Below, piece after piece: positions 21,896-34,505 of a DNA stretch of 64,000 nucleotides; within the stretch, counting starts at the first letter, position 1; every line of letters starts with the position of its first letter. This stretch comes from Schistocerca nitens. Taxonomy: Eukaryota; Arthropoda; Insecta; Orthoptera; Acrididae. The notes beneath the pieces were generated by a model that worked only from the letters and a program-made list of their open reading frames with translations, was not told where the DNA came from and made no database searches. The stretch spans positions 132,368,521 to 132,432,520 of the forward strand of contig NC_064621.1 in assembly GCF_023898315.1 (NCBI RefSeq). Direction: 5' to 3'. Both the position numbers and the translations under genes were made by a program.

Positions 21896-23879
21896 GAGGT
21901 AAATGTTTCCAGTTCCTCCTTGAGAAATGACACTACTACATATTTATTTAGAAAATCTGTCTACCTGTTTTAGATGCAATTTGCACCGTTATTACCACAA
22001 CTGTCCCATAGTCATGAATACTAGTTTCCGTAGGACATCTCTATATAGTTCAAATCTGTTTGTTGGCATTAGATCAAATATATCTCGATCATAATTTGCT
22101 GCCAGAATATTTGTGCTACGCAGTTTTCAGACAAATTATTTAGCGCTGTTTCGCAGGAACATTGTCACAACCACAACTCACGAAGCTTCAACTATCTCTC
22201 GATCCGTCAATTCTTTAACTCCTCACGAATGAAGACATTATGACTGGGGATCATGTATACAGCAAACTGCGTTTTTCTCTTTCATTAGCAGGTGAATCTG
22301 GTAGTCGACAGAAGGTCCCAATCATATGTTTATGACCACCCTTGACACTGTGCCTTTAGCAAACAATGTTGCATGCAGCAACAATTTTTACTTCCTTGGT
22401 TTTGAGTGTCTCGTCCACTGCATCGAATACACCATATCTTGTTAGTATATCCGTTCGATATACACTCAGGTCCATCCACAAAATGTCACTACCAATTCCG
22501 ATTTTGTGCGAGCTTTGGCGACTCCACTGCATTTTAGGAGTGTCTTAAGTCTAGGACTTCGCTGCGGACGCCTTGGAAGCTATTCACTAGGATATTAACT
22601 ATCTACTCTGTAGGGGATTAATTTTGTGTGCCTTTCGCACACAGGCAGTCTTACCCATCGGCCGTTTATCCCCATGCCGCAAATCAGGAAACTGAAACCT
22701 TGCTCATCACAGATCCTTGGTAGTGTCTGGGACGAGCCTCCTACTCAGAACCAAAGGGTTACGATCAGTTTTGGGGAAAATGCTGCAAATAATAGGGTTC
22801 ATTGAAATTCCATGAGGAAGGACGGTCTTCTCGACCGTTCCAGCAGTTAGAATGACCCAGCTTCACAGCCCATACCGACGACGTCGTATGTTTCAACGTC
22901 CGCGATAGTGTGCAGCTGGTACCCACTGATTCCTCAGTAGCTGTCAAGAAAGCCTCTTCAGAGTGTATTAAGGTGATTTTTCTTAATCCTTGGTGCAATT
23001 TTCCTAGGTTCAGGTTACCGACAATTAATTGACCTCTACCCCTGTTTTGCTTGCTTCCTCCTAACACAGGGCACACATCATATGGGTCGCACAGCCTCAG
23101 TTTCAGTTTCAGTGAGAGACAACAACTGAAACCTGTTGGTTGGAGGGATGGTTGTAGCACCATAAGTTCTCCTTGGTCCCTGCCTCCCGCGTACACGGTC
23201 CTTGACCTACAACTACTACACTACTCACATCCAAGTCAATGAGTGGTGACAACTCTCATTTTTCCTGGACTACAGACAGTATCCAAGGGAGAGAATAGTA
23301 CTTGAGGTGCAATTGACGTCTTTGCTACGTATCTGTCGGATGCCTACGCAACAAATGGGCGAACAGCTGCTTACTGATCTCAGCTAACACAAGTCGTCGC
23401 CCTAGAACAGTGTTCACATTGGGTGTGGCTGGTGAAATTTTTTCTTGACAGTAAACTAGCAACTTGAAACTAAGGTTCCTGATTCTCTTTTAATTTCCGA
23501 TTCTGTACTGATATAGATCATATACTCAGATACCTAAAATGGAAACTCAGTGGAACACCATGTGACATAACACGTGCAGGACGCACTATCACAGATTAGC
23601 AGTCAATTTTATAACAGCTATTTTTTCATTTCTATCGTCTACTTTCAAGCATTTCCTCGGAACAAACTGATCATCAAGCAAAAAGTGGAAGTATAGGACT
23701 ATTTACGCAAGTACCCACAATGTAATTAAACGGAGACGATTGTTCAAACCAGATTTTCCTACAAAAATTTTAGAATACATAAAGGCAGCTTGCAAGCGTC
23801 AGTTTGCGATGTAATATGTTTACATCACACACGTTAATTGTTGAAAGTACTCGAAAACATTATATAATCATGTAGATAC
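21896..23879. other. Unassigned spacer with one long minus-strand open frame
   Basis: No family recognised. A 143-codon open frame on the minus strand (23196-22765, starting MYAGGRDQGELM) is longer than usual for this composition. It has no motif I can name and continues into stop-rich sequence on both sides. It may be part of an unrecognised repeat. Confidence 0.4.
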
Positions 23880-24678
23880 ACAGGGTGTCCAAGCTATCTT
23901 GTCCACCCAAAATATCTCTGGGACAATAACAGCTATTGGAAAACGACTTTCACCGGTATCAATGTAGGGCTGGGGCCCATGAATGTGCATATTTGGGAAC
24001 ATTCTAAAACGAAAGCATATGTGTTTTTTAACACAAACTTATGTTTTTTTAAACGGACCTCCTATATTTTTTCTTCAGCAATCCATAGCATGACAAAGCA
24101 CATACACAATGGCGTTGATTGCAACGCAGTATTCCCACTACATCCCGAGATATTAAGACGCGAAGTTGACGCTTGAAACACCTGACATGCGCTGCTAGCG
24201 CACGTCCTGAGGCTCAGGCGTATACCCCATGCTGCCCGTAATCGCGATGTGATTGACATGTGTAATCACACCTCCATACTTATCAAGAGGGACACTTACT
24301 TGTCAATCACATCGCGATTACGGGCAGCATGGGGTTCACGCCTGAGCCTCAGGACGTGCGCTAGCAGCGCATGTCGGGTGTTTCAAGCGTCAACTTCGCG
24401 TCTCAATATCTCGGGATGTAATGGGAATATTGCAATGCAATCAACGCCATTGTCTACGTGCTTTGTCATGCTATAGATTGCTGAAGAAAAAATACAGGAG
24501 GTCCATTTAAAAAAATATAAGTTTGTGTTAAAAACACATATGCTTTCGTTTTAGAATGTTCCCAAATATGCACATTCATGGGCCCCAGCCCTACATTGAT
24601 ACCGGTGAAAGTCGTTTTCCAATAGCTGTTATTGTCCCAGAGATATTTTGGGTGGACAAGATAGCTGGGACACCCTGT
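23880..24678. mobile_element. Long palindromic (foldback) element, about 800 bp
   Basis: The left arm 23880-24258 and right arm 24301-24678 are almost perfect inverted copies separated by a 42-bp spacer. The ends are ACAGGGTGTCC and GGACACCCTGT. Inner arm ends read GATGTGATTGACA and TGTCAATCACATC. There are only scattered mismatches and 1-2 bp indels. No coding sequence is evident. This is the structure of a non-autonomous foldback DNA transposon or of two copies of one repeat unit joined head to head. AT-rich flanks (GATA and ATAG) leave the target duplication uncertain. Confidence 0.88.
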
Positions 24679-24805
24679 ATAGTGAATGAGTGTCTGAAGC
24701 TGATATGAAAAGTGATTAGGCAATTATCCACTGAACATGTGTCTGAACGAGGATAGTACTATCAGAATTTACATGAACCACATATAATTTACAATAGATA
24801 ATATG

Positions 24806-25362
24806 GGGTGTACATAAAATCCGGGAACACTTTTAATTATTTATTGCACAATAACTAAACATTGTACAGATGTCATACATATTGCGTTTTGAAAAGAAAG
24901 TCTGAAAGGTTTTTTTTTTTTTCCACAAACATTCGATATGCGAACCATAATGACCCGGCCGAAGGTAGTCGAATTCTTGCCGTACTCGTCCCAGCATGGC
25001 ATCGTCGACTGTGGCAGTCGTTTCCCGTATTCTCTCCCGGAGCTCTGCTACATCACGTGGTAGAGGCGGTACATACACCAGATCTTTAGTGTATCCCCAC
25101 AGAAAAAAGTCACACGGAGTGAGATCTGGTGATCGGGGAGGCCATTTCATGAAACAGCTGTCCCCTTCTGTAGCATGGCCGGTTCATCGATGCGGCAGCT
25201 CCATGTTCAGGTACCCACGAACTTCACGATGAAAATGTGGCGGTATGTATGGAAAAAGAAACTTTCAGGGTTTCTGTTCAAAATGACATGTGTGTGATAT
25301 CTGTATAATGTTTGGTTCTTGAGCAATAAACAACTGAAAGTGTTGCCGGAATTTGTACACCC
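24806..25362 (-). mobile_element. Internally deleted Tc1/mariner-superfamily transposon with ~110-bp TIRs
   Basis: The left end GGGTGTACATAAAATCCGG and the reverse-complemented right end GGGTGTACAAATTCCGG start inverted repeats that can be followed for roughly 105-115 bp (24806-24915 and 25250-25362). Inside is only the 3' part of a transposase on the minus strand. The total of about 560 bp is far below an autonomous element, so it is a deletion derivative. Confidence 0.8.
24833..25240 (-). pseudogene. C-terminal fragment of Tc1/mariner-superfamily transposase
   Basis: The frame at 25150-24833 reads MKWPPRSPDLTPCDFFLWGY, containing the third catalytic Asp region (SPDLTPCDF). KDLVYVPPLPRDVAELRERI and a C-terminal helix region follow. 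Upstream, PPHFHREVRGYLNMELP (25250-25200, one stop before the WPPRSPD block) is the segment after the second Asp. The HTH and first Asp are missing. Same group as the relic at 15061-15880. Confidence 0.75.
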
Positions 25363-27159
25363 TGCATAATATGATTCAAGTTTCTCGTGTCAGCCGACGT
25401 TAAAAAAATGCTCAGTGTAGCACTACCAAAGCCTAAGTTTACATACAATAAACGAAGATAAGGGGGGAAACGAGTTTGGCAATCGATTTAATTTGTATAT
25501 AACATGCAGGGCTCTAGATTCTTGATTTTCAAAACGAAATTGTGTGAAACATGCTATCTATAAAACTGCAAAGATTTAGCAGTTAGGTGATTTCAAGGAA
25601 TCTTTCGCACTTGGGTGTCAAATGTGAACACTGTAGCTTTGTTTATTCCACTAATGACAGTGAAAACTATGGAGTACAACAAAGCACGTCTTCAGCATGA
25701 GGTGACTAACAATGTAACGATTATTTCTAACAATATGAAGAACGTATGACATATCATGTGGCCTTTTAAACGGCGCCTCACGCTTCATTTGACTTAATAG
25801 TTTTGTATGTAGTCATATAATAGTCATAATTACCTAGATTTGCACTCAATTTGGTAAGTGTGGGGAAATATTTTTCCTTTGTACCAGCCAACAATCCAAA
25901 TGGCGATTATTCATAGGTTTGTGCCTGCTAAAGCGCCACCTGTAGATGAAACATTTACCTGGCTTGCCAATAAAATTCGAAACACTTAGAACAAAACATA
26001 CATCAGAAAACATATATTTTTGTGTAAATCTCATTACATTTCTAGCATGTCTTGGACATACCCCCAACAGATTTTAGGCAGTTAAAACAGAAAAAAAACA
26101 TGTTTTTAAATATGGCAGGTGTTTCGAGAGCAGTATATTTCGTGTTTTCTGACTAAGATGCCCTTTTGTGTCACTTTTGTGGCTGCACAGAAGGTAGCTA
26201 ACTCGCCCATAAAATAACAATCTTAGTTACCAAACATGTGTCCGGCATAGGAAGTGTAATTAGCCAATTCGTGTTATTAACTGTTCACTTGAAGTGACTC
26301 GCAATAAAAGTTGACCTACTAGAAATTTTACTATTTGGAACACGCTATTATCATGTTGTGCAACGCTAACAGCTGTTAACTCGCCGATATGAAAGCCCAT
26401 ACATCTCATTGCCTATGTAGTCTATTGTGTTTGGATGAAGTTAAACCCAATTCTTTTTATTGTGGCTCTGCCCCGCATAGGCGCAAGGTCGACGTGATTA
26501 GCAACGTATTCGGTAAGGTTAATTTAAGAGGTGGTCAACCCTTCTGTCGCGCCATTCCATTCATTCCTTCACCCCCCCCCCCCCCCCCTCACACACACAC
26601 ACACACACCAGCCGCAGGACGGAAGAAGTATACCCCACTGTCTGCGTTTAGTAGTGTTACACACATGAAAGTCAGAGAAAGTTTTTTAACGTTTGCGAAT
26701 CGTGTAACTGAAGTGGAAGTTGGGTACCAGCCCCATATTCACCTAGTTGTGTGCGGGAAATCGCCTAAAAACTACATCCAGGCTGGCTGGCAAACCGATC
26801 CACTTCGTTAAACCGCCGGGCGGATTACATCCGTGTCCGGCGCATCTTTCCGCCCTGGAAGCAGATCTTGAACATGCACGGCTATCCAGGCAGGTATTTT
26901 GTCGATATTAATTGTATATTTACTACGTATCCGTGAATACTCTGCAATGTATAATTAAGTTTCAGCCAGAGGGTTCATCAAGACACTCCAAACTAATTTT
27001 CTACCATTCCACTTTCTAGCAGCGCACGGGAAGAGCGAACACTTAAATCTTTCCCTGCGAGGACTGATTTCATTTATTTATGATGATCATTTCTTTCTGT
27101 GTAGGTGGGCTGCAATAAAATATTTTAAGATTCTGAGTAGGAAGTTGGTGTTTGAGGTT
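25363..27159. other. Unassigned AT-rich spacer with C-run and CA microsatellite
   Basis: No recognisable gene. The 140-codon frame at 26389-26811 exists only because it runs through the poly-C/CA tract and a GC-richer stretch, and it shows no domain. Confidence 0.5.
26572..26609. repeat. Poly-C run followed by (CA)n microsatellite
   Basis: C17 at 26572-26588, then TC and (AC)n to 26609. Confidence 0.95.
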
Positions 27160-29645
27160 TCATGAGAAGAAACTGCCGCAACGAAATCCTCAGTTCTTTT
27201 AATGACTGCCACCCCATTTCGCTTGTCATATTCGTGGCACTCTCTCGTCTATTTCACGCTAATACAAAACGACCTACCCTTGTTGGGCTTTTCCGACGTC
27301 CTCTGTCGATCCTAACTGATGCGGACCCTACACTGCACAGCAATACTGTAGAAGAGGGCGGAGATATGTAGTGTATGCAATGCCTTCAGCAACTTGCTAT
27401 GTCCTCGAAGTGATCCGCCAATCAATCGCAGTCTTTCGTTTCCTGTCCCCATAAGGTCCTCTATGTGGTCATTCTAGTTTACGTTATTCGTAATTATAGA
27501 CATATTTAGTTGAATTGACGTCCGTTAAATTTGTGTGATTTATAGTGCAACCAAAGTTTATCGTCTTCCTTTCTGTCCTCATGTGGGTGACTTCACATTT
27601 TACACTACGGCATCATACAGATACATTGTCTAAATCATTTTGAAATTGGTTTTGATCATCTGATGACTTTATGAGATGGTAAATGACGACATCAACTAGA
27701 AACATTGTAAGTGCGCTGCTCAGATTACCTTCGAAATCTTCAATATAGATCTGGAACAGAAGAGGGCTTACAACACTTGCCTGAAGGACGCCAGATATCA
27801 CTTCTCTTTTACTCGATGACTATCCATCAGTTACTACGAACTGTGATCTTTCTGACATGAAATCACAAATCCAGTCGCACGGCTCCATAAGCACACAGTT
27901 TCATTGGCCGTCGCTTATGAGGAATGATGCCAAAAGCCTTCTGGAAATCTAAAAAATTGGAATCAATTTGTCATCTCCTGTCGACAGCACTCAGTACTTT
28001 GTGAGAATGAAGAACCACCTGTATTTCGCAAGAACGATTTTTTCTGAATCTGTATTGGGTCTTTGTCAATAAATCGTTTTCTTTGAGGTAATTAATCATG
28101 TTCGAGTCCAGTATGTGTTCCGAAATCCTACAGCAAATCAGCGTTAGCGATATCGGTCTGTAATACAGCGAATTACTCTTATTTCCTTTCTTGGGTATTG
28201 GTGTGACCTGTGCAAGTCTCCAGTATTTTGGTGCGGATCTTTCGACGAGCGAGAGGTTGTATGTGGTTGCTAAGCATGTAGCCATTGTATCAGCATACGC
28301 TGAAAGGAACCTGACCGGCGTATAATCTGGACAGGAGGTCTTCCACTTATTAAGTGATTTATTACACCGAAGATATCTGCTTTCGAGTTATTCATGTTTG
28401 AAGTTGTTCTTGGTGCGAATTTCTGAATATTTTCTTCATCTTTTTTGGTGAAAGAATTTCGGAAAACTGTGTTTAATAATTCTGCTATAGTGGCACTGTC
28501 GTAAGTTACATCAGCATTGTTATCGCGGAGGAAATGTACTGATTGCCTCTTGCCGCTGGTGTACTTTACATACAATAAGAGTCTCTTTGGGTTTTGTGCC
28601 AGATTTCGAGGCAGAGTTCCGTTGTGTAAAGTATTAAAAGCATCTCGCATTGAAGCCCGCGTTAAGTTTCGATCTTCTGTTCAACTTTGCCAGTTTTGGG
28701 GGTTTGCGTTTGTTTTAATTTGACAAGTTTTTTTCTGCAACTGGCTTCTGACATGTTTTGTGTAACATTGAGGATCAGTGCCATCTCCTATTAATTTATA
28801 TCGTAGATATCTCTCAATTGCCCTTGATGCTATTTCTCTGAATTTAAACCACGTCTTTCCTACGCTTACACAAATTGGACGGAGTGGAGACTTTTAGGGA
28901 GTCGCCAAGTGAATTTCTTCTTTTTAAAACTGACGTACTTTGCTTTATTTTTGGTGGTTTTAGGTGTTACGGTATTCAGTCTCGCCACAACAACCTTGTG
29001 ATAGCTAATCCCTCTATTCGTTATGATGCTCCATATTTGCTCAGGACTATTTGTTGCTAAGATGTCAAATATGTTTTCGCAACCATTTACAATTCGGGTA
29101 GGCTCCTGAACTAATTGTTCAAAACAATTTCATGAAAACGTATTCAGTACGATTTAGGACGAAGTTTGATGCCTACCACCGACTTTACACACGTATTCTT
29201 GCCAACATGTCGATGGTACATTGAAGTCACCGCCAACTATAATTCTATGAGTGGGGTACATTCTTGAAATGAGACTGAAGTTTTCATTGTTCAGCAACTG
29301 TATTGTCTGAGTCGGGGTGTCGGTGAAAGAAATCAGTTATTAATTTATTACTGTTGCCGAGAATAGCCTCTACCCACACCAGCTAACGGGAACTATCTGC
29401 TTCAATATCACTGCAAGGTAAACTACTTCTGACAGCAATGAACACTCCACCACCAAAGGTTTTTAGTCTCCCCTTTGTGAACACGTTTGGGTTGTTTGTA
29501 AAAATTATGGCTCAGCTTATTTCCAGCTTTAGCCAATTTTCCGCAACTATAGTGCTTTTATTAGCGCTTGGAGTTCTGGTCCCTTTCCATTATAGCTCCA
29601 GCAGTCTGCAACAACAATACCAATTCTTGCTTGGCTTACCTTAGT
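27160..29645 (-). mobile_element. CR1-like LINE relic (endonuclease to 3' end)
   Basis: Minus-strand order: endonuclease with GGGVFIAVRSSL (about 29455-29420) and IIVGGDFNVPSTCW (about 29243-29200). Then comes a linker (28650-28270, NPKRLLLYVKYTSGKRQS). RT follows with YWRLAQVTPIPKKGNKS and YRPISLTLICCRISEHILD (28285-27971), GVLQASVVSPLLF and a decayed catalytic box FLVDVVIY in place of FADD (27801-27613). The thumb remnant has LEYCCAV-like sequence near 27330. Many stops and frame changes. The same general family as the 11.5-14.5 kb copy, but it retains the endonuclease-RT linker missing there. Confidence 0.78.
27971..28285 (-). pseudogene. CR1-like LINE RT fingers fragment (longest open part)
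   Basis: The open frame contains PKYWRLAQVTPIPKKGNKSN (RT block with P-I-P-K-K-G), YYRPISLTLICCRISEHILD and NDLLTKTQYRFRKNRSCEIQ. The last is the QxGFRKxRSC block with Q-Y-R-F-R instead of Q-x-G-F-R. A frame change separates it from the palm at 27801-27613. Confidence 0.8.
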
Positions 29646-29649
29646 GTTT

Positions 29650-30089
29650 CTGTCCTGCGCCCCTTTAATTATCCTGTTTATTGTAACGCCCATCCACCTG
29701 TAAGTACGTGGGAAGACATCTCTTCCAAATTAAACGTGAAATAACACAAGGGCATTTTTTCGGTAACAATGAAGTAAAATACTGATCATCGCATAGGTGG
29801 AATGTACCGTTGGATAAGATTCTTAGAAGTCTCAGGGAATCAGATACAAACTACCAGGAAAGACTTGTATTATGCTATTTGTACAATAACAAAGACTGGA
29901 ACATTACGAGTGAAATACCGAAGACTGAGGTGCTTGGATTAAAAGGTCGTAAAGTATGAATAGAGTATTTCTCTCAAACTGTTCAAGTAATACACCAAAA
30001 AGAAAGGACGGAAATAAATGAATATTTCCTCAGTAGCATTAAAATTCAATGTGAGGGGATATGAATCATAAAATTATGTCATGTTATTT
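29650..30089. other. Unassigned spacer between two LINE relics
   Basis: AT-rich, without a recognised family or open frame of note. Confidence 0.4.
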
Positions 30090-31311
30090 TTCATGTAAGA
30101 AAGAATTACAGGGCCCGTTGAATGAAATGAACAGTGTAATAAACACAGAAGGTGGACTGGCAGAAGAACAGACGAAAGAAATGTAAGAAATGACATTATC
30201 CATAAACTTAATATCAAAAGTTAAAACTGCGTGGTAGATGAAGTAAAGGAATTCAGGTACGCAGGAAGCAAAACAACGCATGAAGAACGATGCAAAGAGG
30301 ATGTGAGAGGAGATTAGCACAGGTAAAGAGAGCATTCCTCGTTATAACAAATCTACTATCACGTATGAGCCTTAAATTGACAAAAACCGGAAAAGATTTA
30401 AATGGAATCGATTGAAGTGAAGTTTTAAAGAAGCATGCTGGAAGTTAAATGTGAATGTTAATAAAAACCTCAACGATTTTACTTCAGGTGCGTTCATTGA
30501 GACATAACCGTTTCTTTATAGGCTGAACGAACATCACATTTCCTGCAGTTCAACGAAACACAGAATACGCTAAATGCTGCTGAAACATGCACGTAATGTA
30601 CGGGATGTGATCTGTAACCCATGTCGGCAGTTCACCATAAGTATTTGTAGTTAATTTCCGGTAAGCAGCGGAAATGTACCGATCTGATGACAAAAAATTG
30701 TTCCATCATCATTCAGTACGCTAAAAGCAATGCAGATTATATATTTATGAATCATGACATGCACACATTTCTGCTGCTTTGTAAGAGTTAGTTACCAAGA
30801 CTGTTGGTGAATTTTCTATGTGATCATACATTATGTGCATGTTTTAGTAGCTTTTAACCTAAGCTGTGTTTCGCTGAACTGCAGGCCACATGAAGACGTT
30901 AGTTTACAACGAAACCGGTTGTAGCGTTGTAAACGGACCTGAAATACGGCTGTGGTGGTTTCTATTAAGATTTACGTTATACAGCTGTGGAGTCACATAA
31001 TGTTCAAAAAATTAAATGGAATGATAATAAGTGAGGATCTGCTCCACGGAATCGGTAAGGAAAGAGAATTGGGAGAAACATTGGCCTTTAGGAAAAATAA
31101 AGTAATAGGAAATGCGTTAACACGTTATGGGATCCCTTCTATGTTACTAAAAGGTGTCATAGGTAGCAAAACTAATACATATGCGAAGAAGGATATCGAA
31201 ATATGCGCAACAAAAGATTGTGGGCGTTGGGTGGAAGTGCTACTTCGAAATCAAGCAGCTGTCGCAGCAGAGGAATTCGAGGCGGCTGCATCGAACAAGA
31301 CTACAACCTGA
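30090..31311 (+). pseudogene. RTE-type LINE 3' relic, interrupted
   Basis: The first part (30090-30470) holds KELQGPLNEMNSVINTEGGL and VDEVKEFRYAGSKTTHEE-like sequence, then AFLVITNLLSRMSLK. These correspond to the post-FADD and thumb regions of RTE RT. The ORF 30952-31311 continues with ISEDLLHGIGKERELGETL, TRYGIPSMLLKGVIGSKTN and a C-terminal ATKDCGRWVEVLLRNQAAVA...AAASNKTTT, matching the C-terminus of RTE proteins (cysteine-glycine block, then an RWRAAANQS-like end). About 480 bp of unrelated DNA sits between the two parts. Confidence 0.7.
30475..30955 (+). mobile_element. Insert in RTE relic with 22-bp inverted repeat and hammerhead-like motif
   Basis: CCTGCAGTTCAACGAAACAC at 30542-30561 and its inverted partner at 30864-30885 match at 21 of 22 positions. 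Just downstream, TGAAGA, CGTT..AACG and GAAACCGGTT (about 30893-30923) resemble the recurrent hammerhead-like motif seen at 40.8, 45.6 and 47 kb. The ends of the insert are approximate, and no coding sequence is seen. Confidence 0.5.
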
Positions 31312-31315
31312 TGAA

Positions 31316-34128
31316 AATTAAGTGAAAACTTGTCACCTTTATTGCTTACCAAAACTTCAATGAAATCGCTATAAGATCTAAAACAGCAATCAGTCATAAA
31401 TATGAAAATAATATGAATTAATTAATTAAAATTTCGTCATAGTCAAACGTTGCTGAAATACAGAAACCTAGGGTGTTCACATGCTTCTGACTTCAGTTAC
31501 TTGTAAATTAGTCGCAAACTACAGTTGTTATAAGTAGTTCCACACACAACAACGAATATATGTCACATGACAATGAAGGATACCCATCACACATTTTATT
31601 AGTACTTATATTAACTGTTCTTGATTGAGTCTGCTTGAAAGGAAGAAAACCAGTTAGTGGCTCTGACAGTCGATAGAAATAACGTTGATGATTTTATTAG
31701 TGTGCCGTCAAAGTTAATGTTGTGAATATCATCTTCCTTTTCTCGTCCATCTCAGTAAGCCAGCTCATAGGCTTCTAGGTTTTTTTTTTTCTTTTCTCTC
31801 TCTCTCAAAGCAACGGTCTTCTCTCTTAAGTTCATTACAATCTCCACGTATACACCCGCGACCAGTGTTAAGAACTTGACGATCCGAGGTATAATCCTGT
31901 TGCCGTGCGTGCATCGCTGTAGTCATACTCTTATATATTCCTTGTCGTGAAACAAAATGTTAATGTTCATGTTCCTGGAAGTATTTTTCGACCAGGATGA
32001 ATTTAGAAACGACTGACAAAAAGTAATAGAAAACATCCCATTAATGGACAGGTAAACAAACAGACAAAAACAAGAGTATACACGTGTTCGCGGCACGTTG
32101 TAATATTTGTTGATACCAGCTGCGATTGACAGATAAACAATATTGCAGAGATAGACATGCGTATGAGAGTGTGTGAGTGTTGTGTGTGAGTGTGTGTGAG
32201 TGTGTGTGGGTGAAAGAGAGAGAGAAAGAGAGAGTTAGTGAGTGTGTGGTGGGTTCACATCCGATACGAGAGAGGATATATTTATTTTTTCTATTTATTT
32301 ATTTTCTTTTTTCAGTTTTTCCAGGCGAGATATCAGTCGTGAAAAAAGGATTTAGCGCTGCCGTCGGAACAGATACGATCGGAAACCTGTCAAAGGTCCC
32401 CCTTCGAAGTTAATTAAACGAACAAATGAACACGCGTGCTGGACAAAACAACCTCCGTATTGACAGCCGACAGTTGATCGTGTCGTTCTCCTGCCGGTGT
32501 GCTACTCTCTCAGATACCGATTTTTTTTTTTTTTTTTTTTTTTTTGAACGAGCTCAGCGTTGTCGAAACTTGCATTAGCGGAAAGTAATTTCATCGGGCC
32601 CTGCTGGGATTTAGATGTATTTATCTTAAAGCCATTTCTTTTGATCCACATCCGACGTCATTCCACAAAAAATGGATACTTCCGTTACCCAGTTGCTGAC
32701 AATTTGGGCTGTGCGTCAAATCTTGTTGTATGTGTACATATACATCCTGATCGCTTTGTAATTTTATTTTGTATCTTGTTTCCTACAAAAATTACTCTGT
32801 ATATAAAATATTCGCTTTCGAGTAGCCAAATCGACAAAGTCTGTCTAGAAGAATGCCACAGGAATTGCATTGCCACTTTATAAACTTGTCTTATTTCTGC
32901 GAGAAAGATCTGACAGAGTCAAGAGATTGCTGAATGTATTTAACAGATACGTCCGAAATACAGATAGTGACGAGTCTCTGGCACAGAAGATAAGCAGAAA
33001 CGATTTAGTTATTAACGAAAAGCTCTCTCAACATCCGAACATCGTATCGAAGTGAACTCAAAATTTAATAATACCATGACCGAAACGTTTTTTTCAATGA
33101 TTGAAACCACGACTGAGAAATGTCTAATGAATGACAAATACAACTGAATACATGCTGAGCTACCAAAAAGGAACTTAACGATATACTCACAGAAATGGAA
33201 GCATAAATTTGCAAAAGTAGTTCGGTAAATAGTTTCACAATAGTTGTTACCTGTAAGTTAAATAATCAGTTAAGCACATTTTGGTTTTTGGCACCTTTTT
33301 TTAGAAATACATTTAGTGCCAGAAGAAGTAATGAATCAGTTCTTGCATCATATCATACGGGTGTGATGAGAAAACATATAACTGTAACGTTAAGTTTTAA
33401 CGCGTCACAAATGAACGTTCATGGGCTTCTCGATAGTGACTGATATTCAGAAAATATCAATGCGTCTAACGTATCCTAGTCTAATTATACTCGAATTTCA
33501 GTAACCAGAAAATGCATCTGAAAGCTTACACCAATTTTTATTTGCGTTTCCAAACTACGTATTACCGTGAAAGAGCTATAATTTTTTTCAAAACTGATTA
33601 CGAAACATGTTTACCACTTACTAGAAAAGGTAAAGCCACTCGCTTTTGCTTGGTGAAAAGCATCCAAGTAATTGGTTCAGCTTGTTACGTAGTGGACTCA
33701 TATTTCCTCTACACGTGGATGGAGACGAACGCAAGTAAACGTCATTGTAGCGACCTAATTTCTCGTAAAGGTTGATTAAGTTGGCAGTCACATTGATGAC
33801 TCTTTTGACTGATCTGTTATCTGAGAAATATGGATGGTCAAAAGACCAGCATCTGTCAGACTCCTATAACTACCGCAAGCAGGTTGTCATCAGGAGTCGT
33901 GAACACTTGTCACAGTCAAAAACGCCAACGCTACATAATTGTACAGACAGTCAGCCACAGTGGGTTTTGAAATAACCACACACCAGTGGGAAGCTAGCTG
34001 ACTGTCTCTCTTAGAACAATACTAAGTGTAGCCAACAAGCCTTCTTCTGTATGTTTCTATGTCCTTGTTGGGCCATCATCGTGAAGTAACAAGAGCAACT
34101 AGTTTCCAGTGGACCATGGTCCAAGAAC
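31316..34128. other. Unassigned AT-rich spacer with several microsatellites
   Basis: Contains a T-run plus CT tract (31780-31806), a TG/GA microsatellite (32167-32250) and a T25 run (32521-32545). Open frames up to 107 codons (32560-32883) show no motif. I see no gene. Confidence 0.5.
32167..32250. repeat. (TG)n/(GA)n compound microsatellite
   Basis: Alternating GTGTGTGAG units pass into GAGAGAAAGAGAGAG and back to GTGTGTGG. Confidence 0.93.
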
Positions 34129-34505
34129 TACATTTAAGGGGAAAAGTCGCAACACCGAGAAGGAGTGGTGCGACATAAACGAAAGTCTGCAGGCATGTTT
34201 CTACATTTTATAGATTATGTTAATTAAGATGTCGCACCATTCGCATAACAGTGGCGCCAGTAGCACTATTATGAGAGCGTACATCAGGTTTGTTTTAAAT
34301 ACACCCTGCAATGATCGTCAGCGTTAGTTACCTTTGAGATCAGACAGGGTGTGTTGATGTTAGTCAGGAATGCCTATAAAGGCGACAAAGACGCCGTTAG
34401 CAATACGTGACTGAGTTTGAACTAGGTCGTGTAACAGGGCTACGAGAAGCTGGATGTTCGTCCTCCGACATTGCAAAAACACTTAACAGAAACGTAGCCA
34501 ATTTA

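Noticed and set aside
22765..23196. 143-codon minus-strand frame as a gene
   Set aside because: No start context, domain or splice signals supporting it; kept only as an unassigned observation.
26389..26811. 140-codon plus-strand open frame
   Set aside because: It owes its length to a C17 run and CA repeat; no motif or homologous block.
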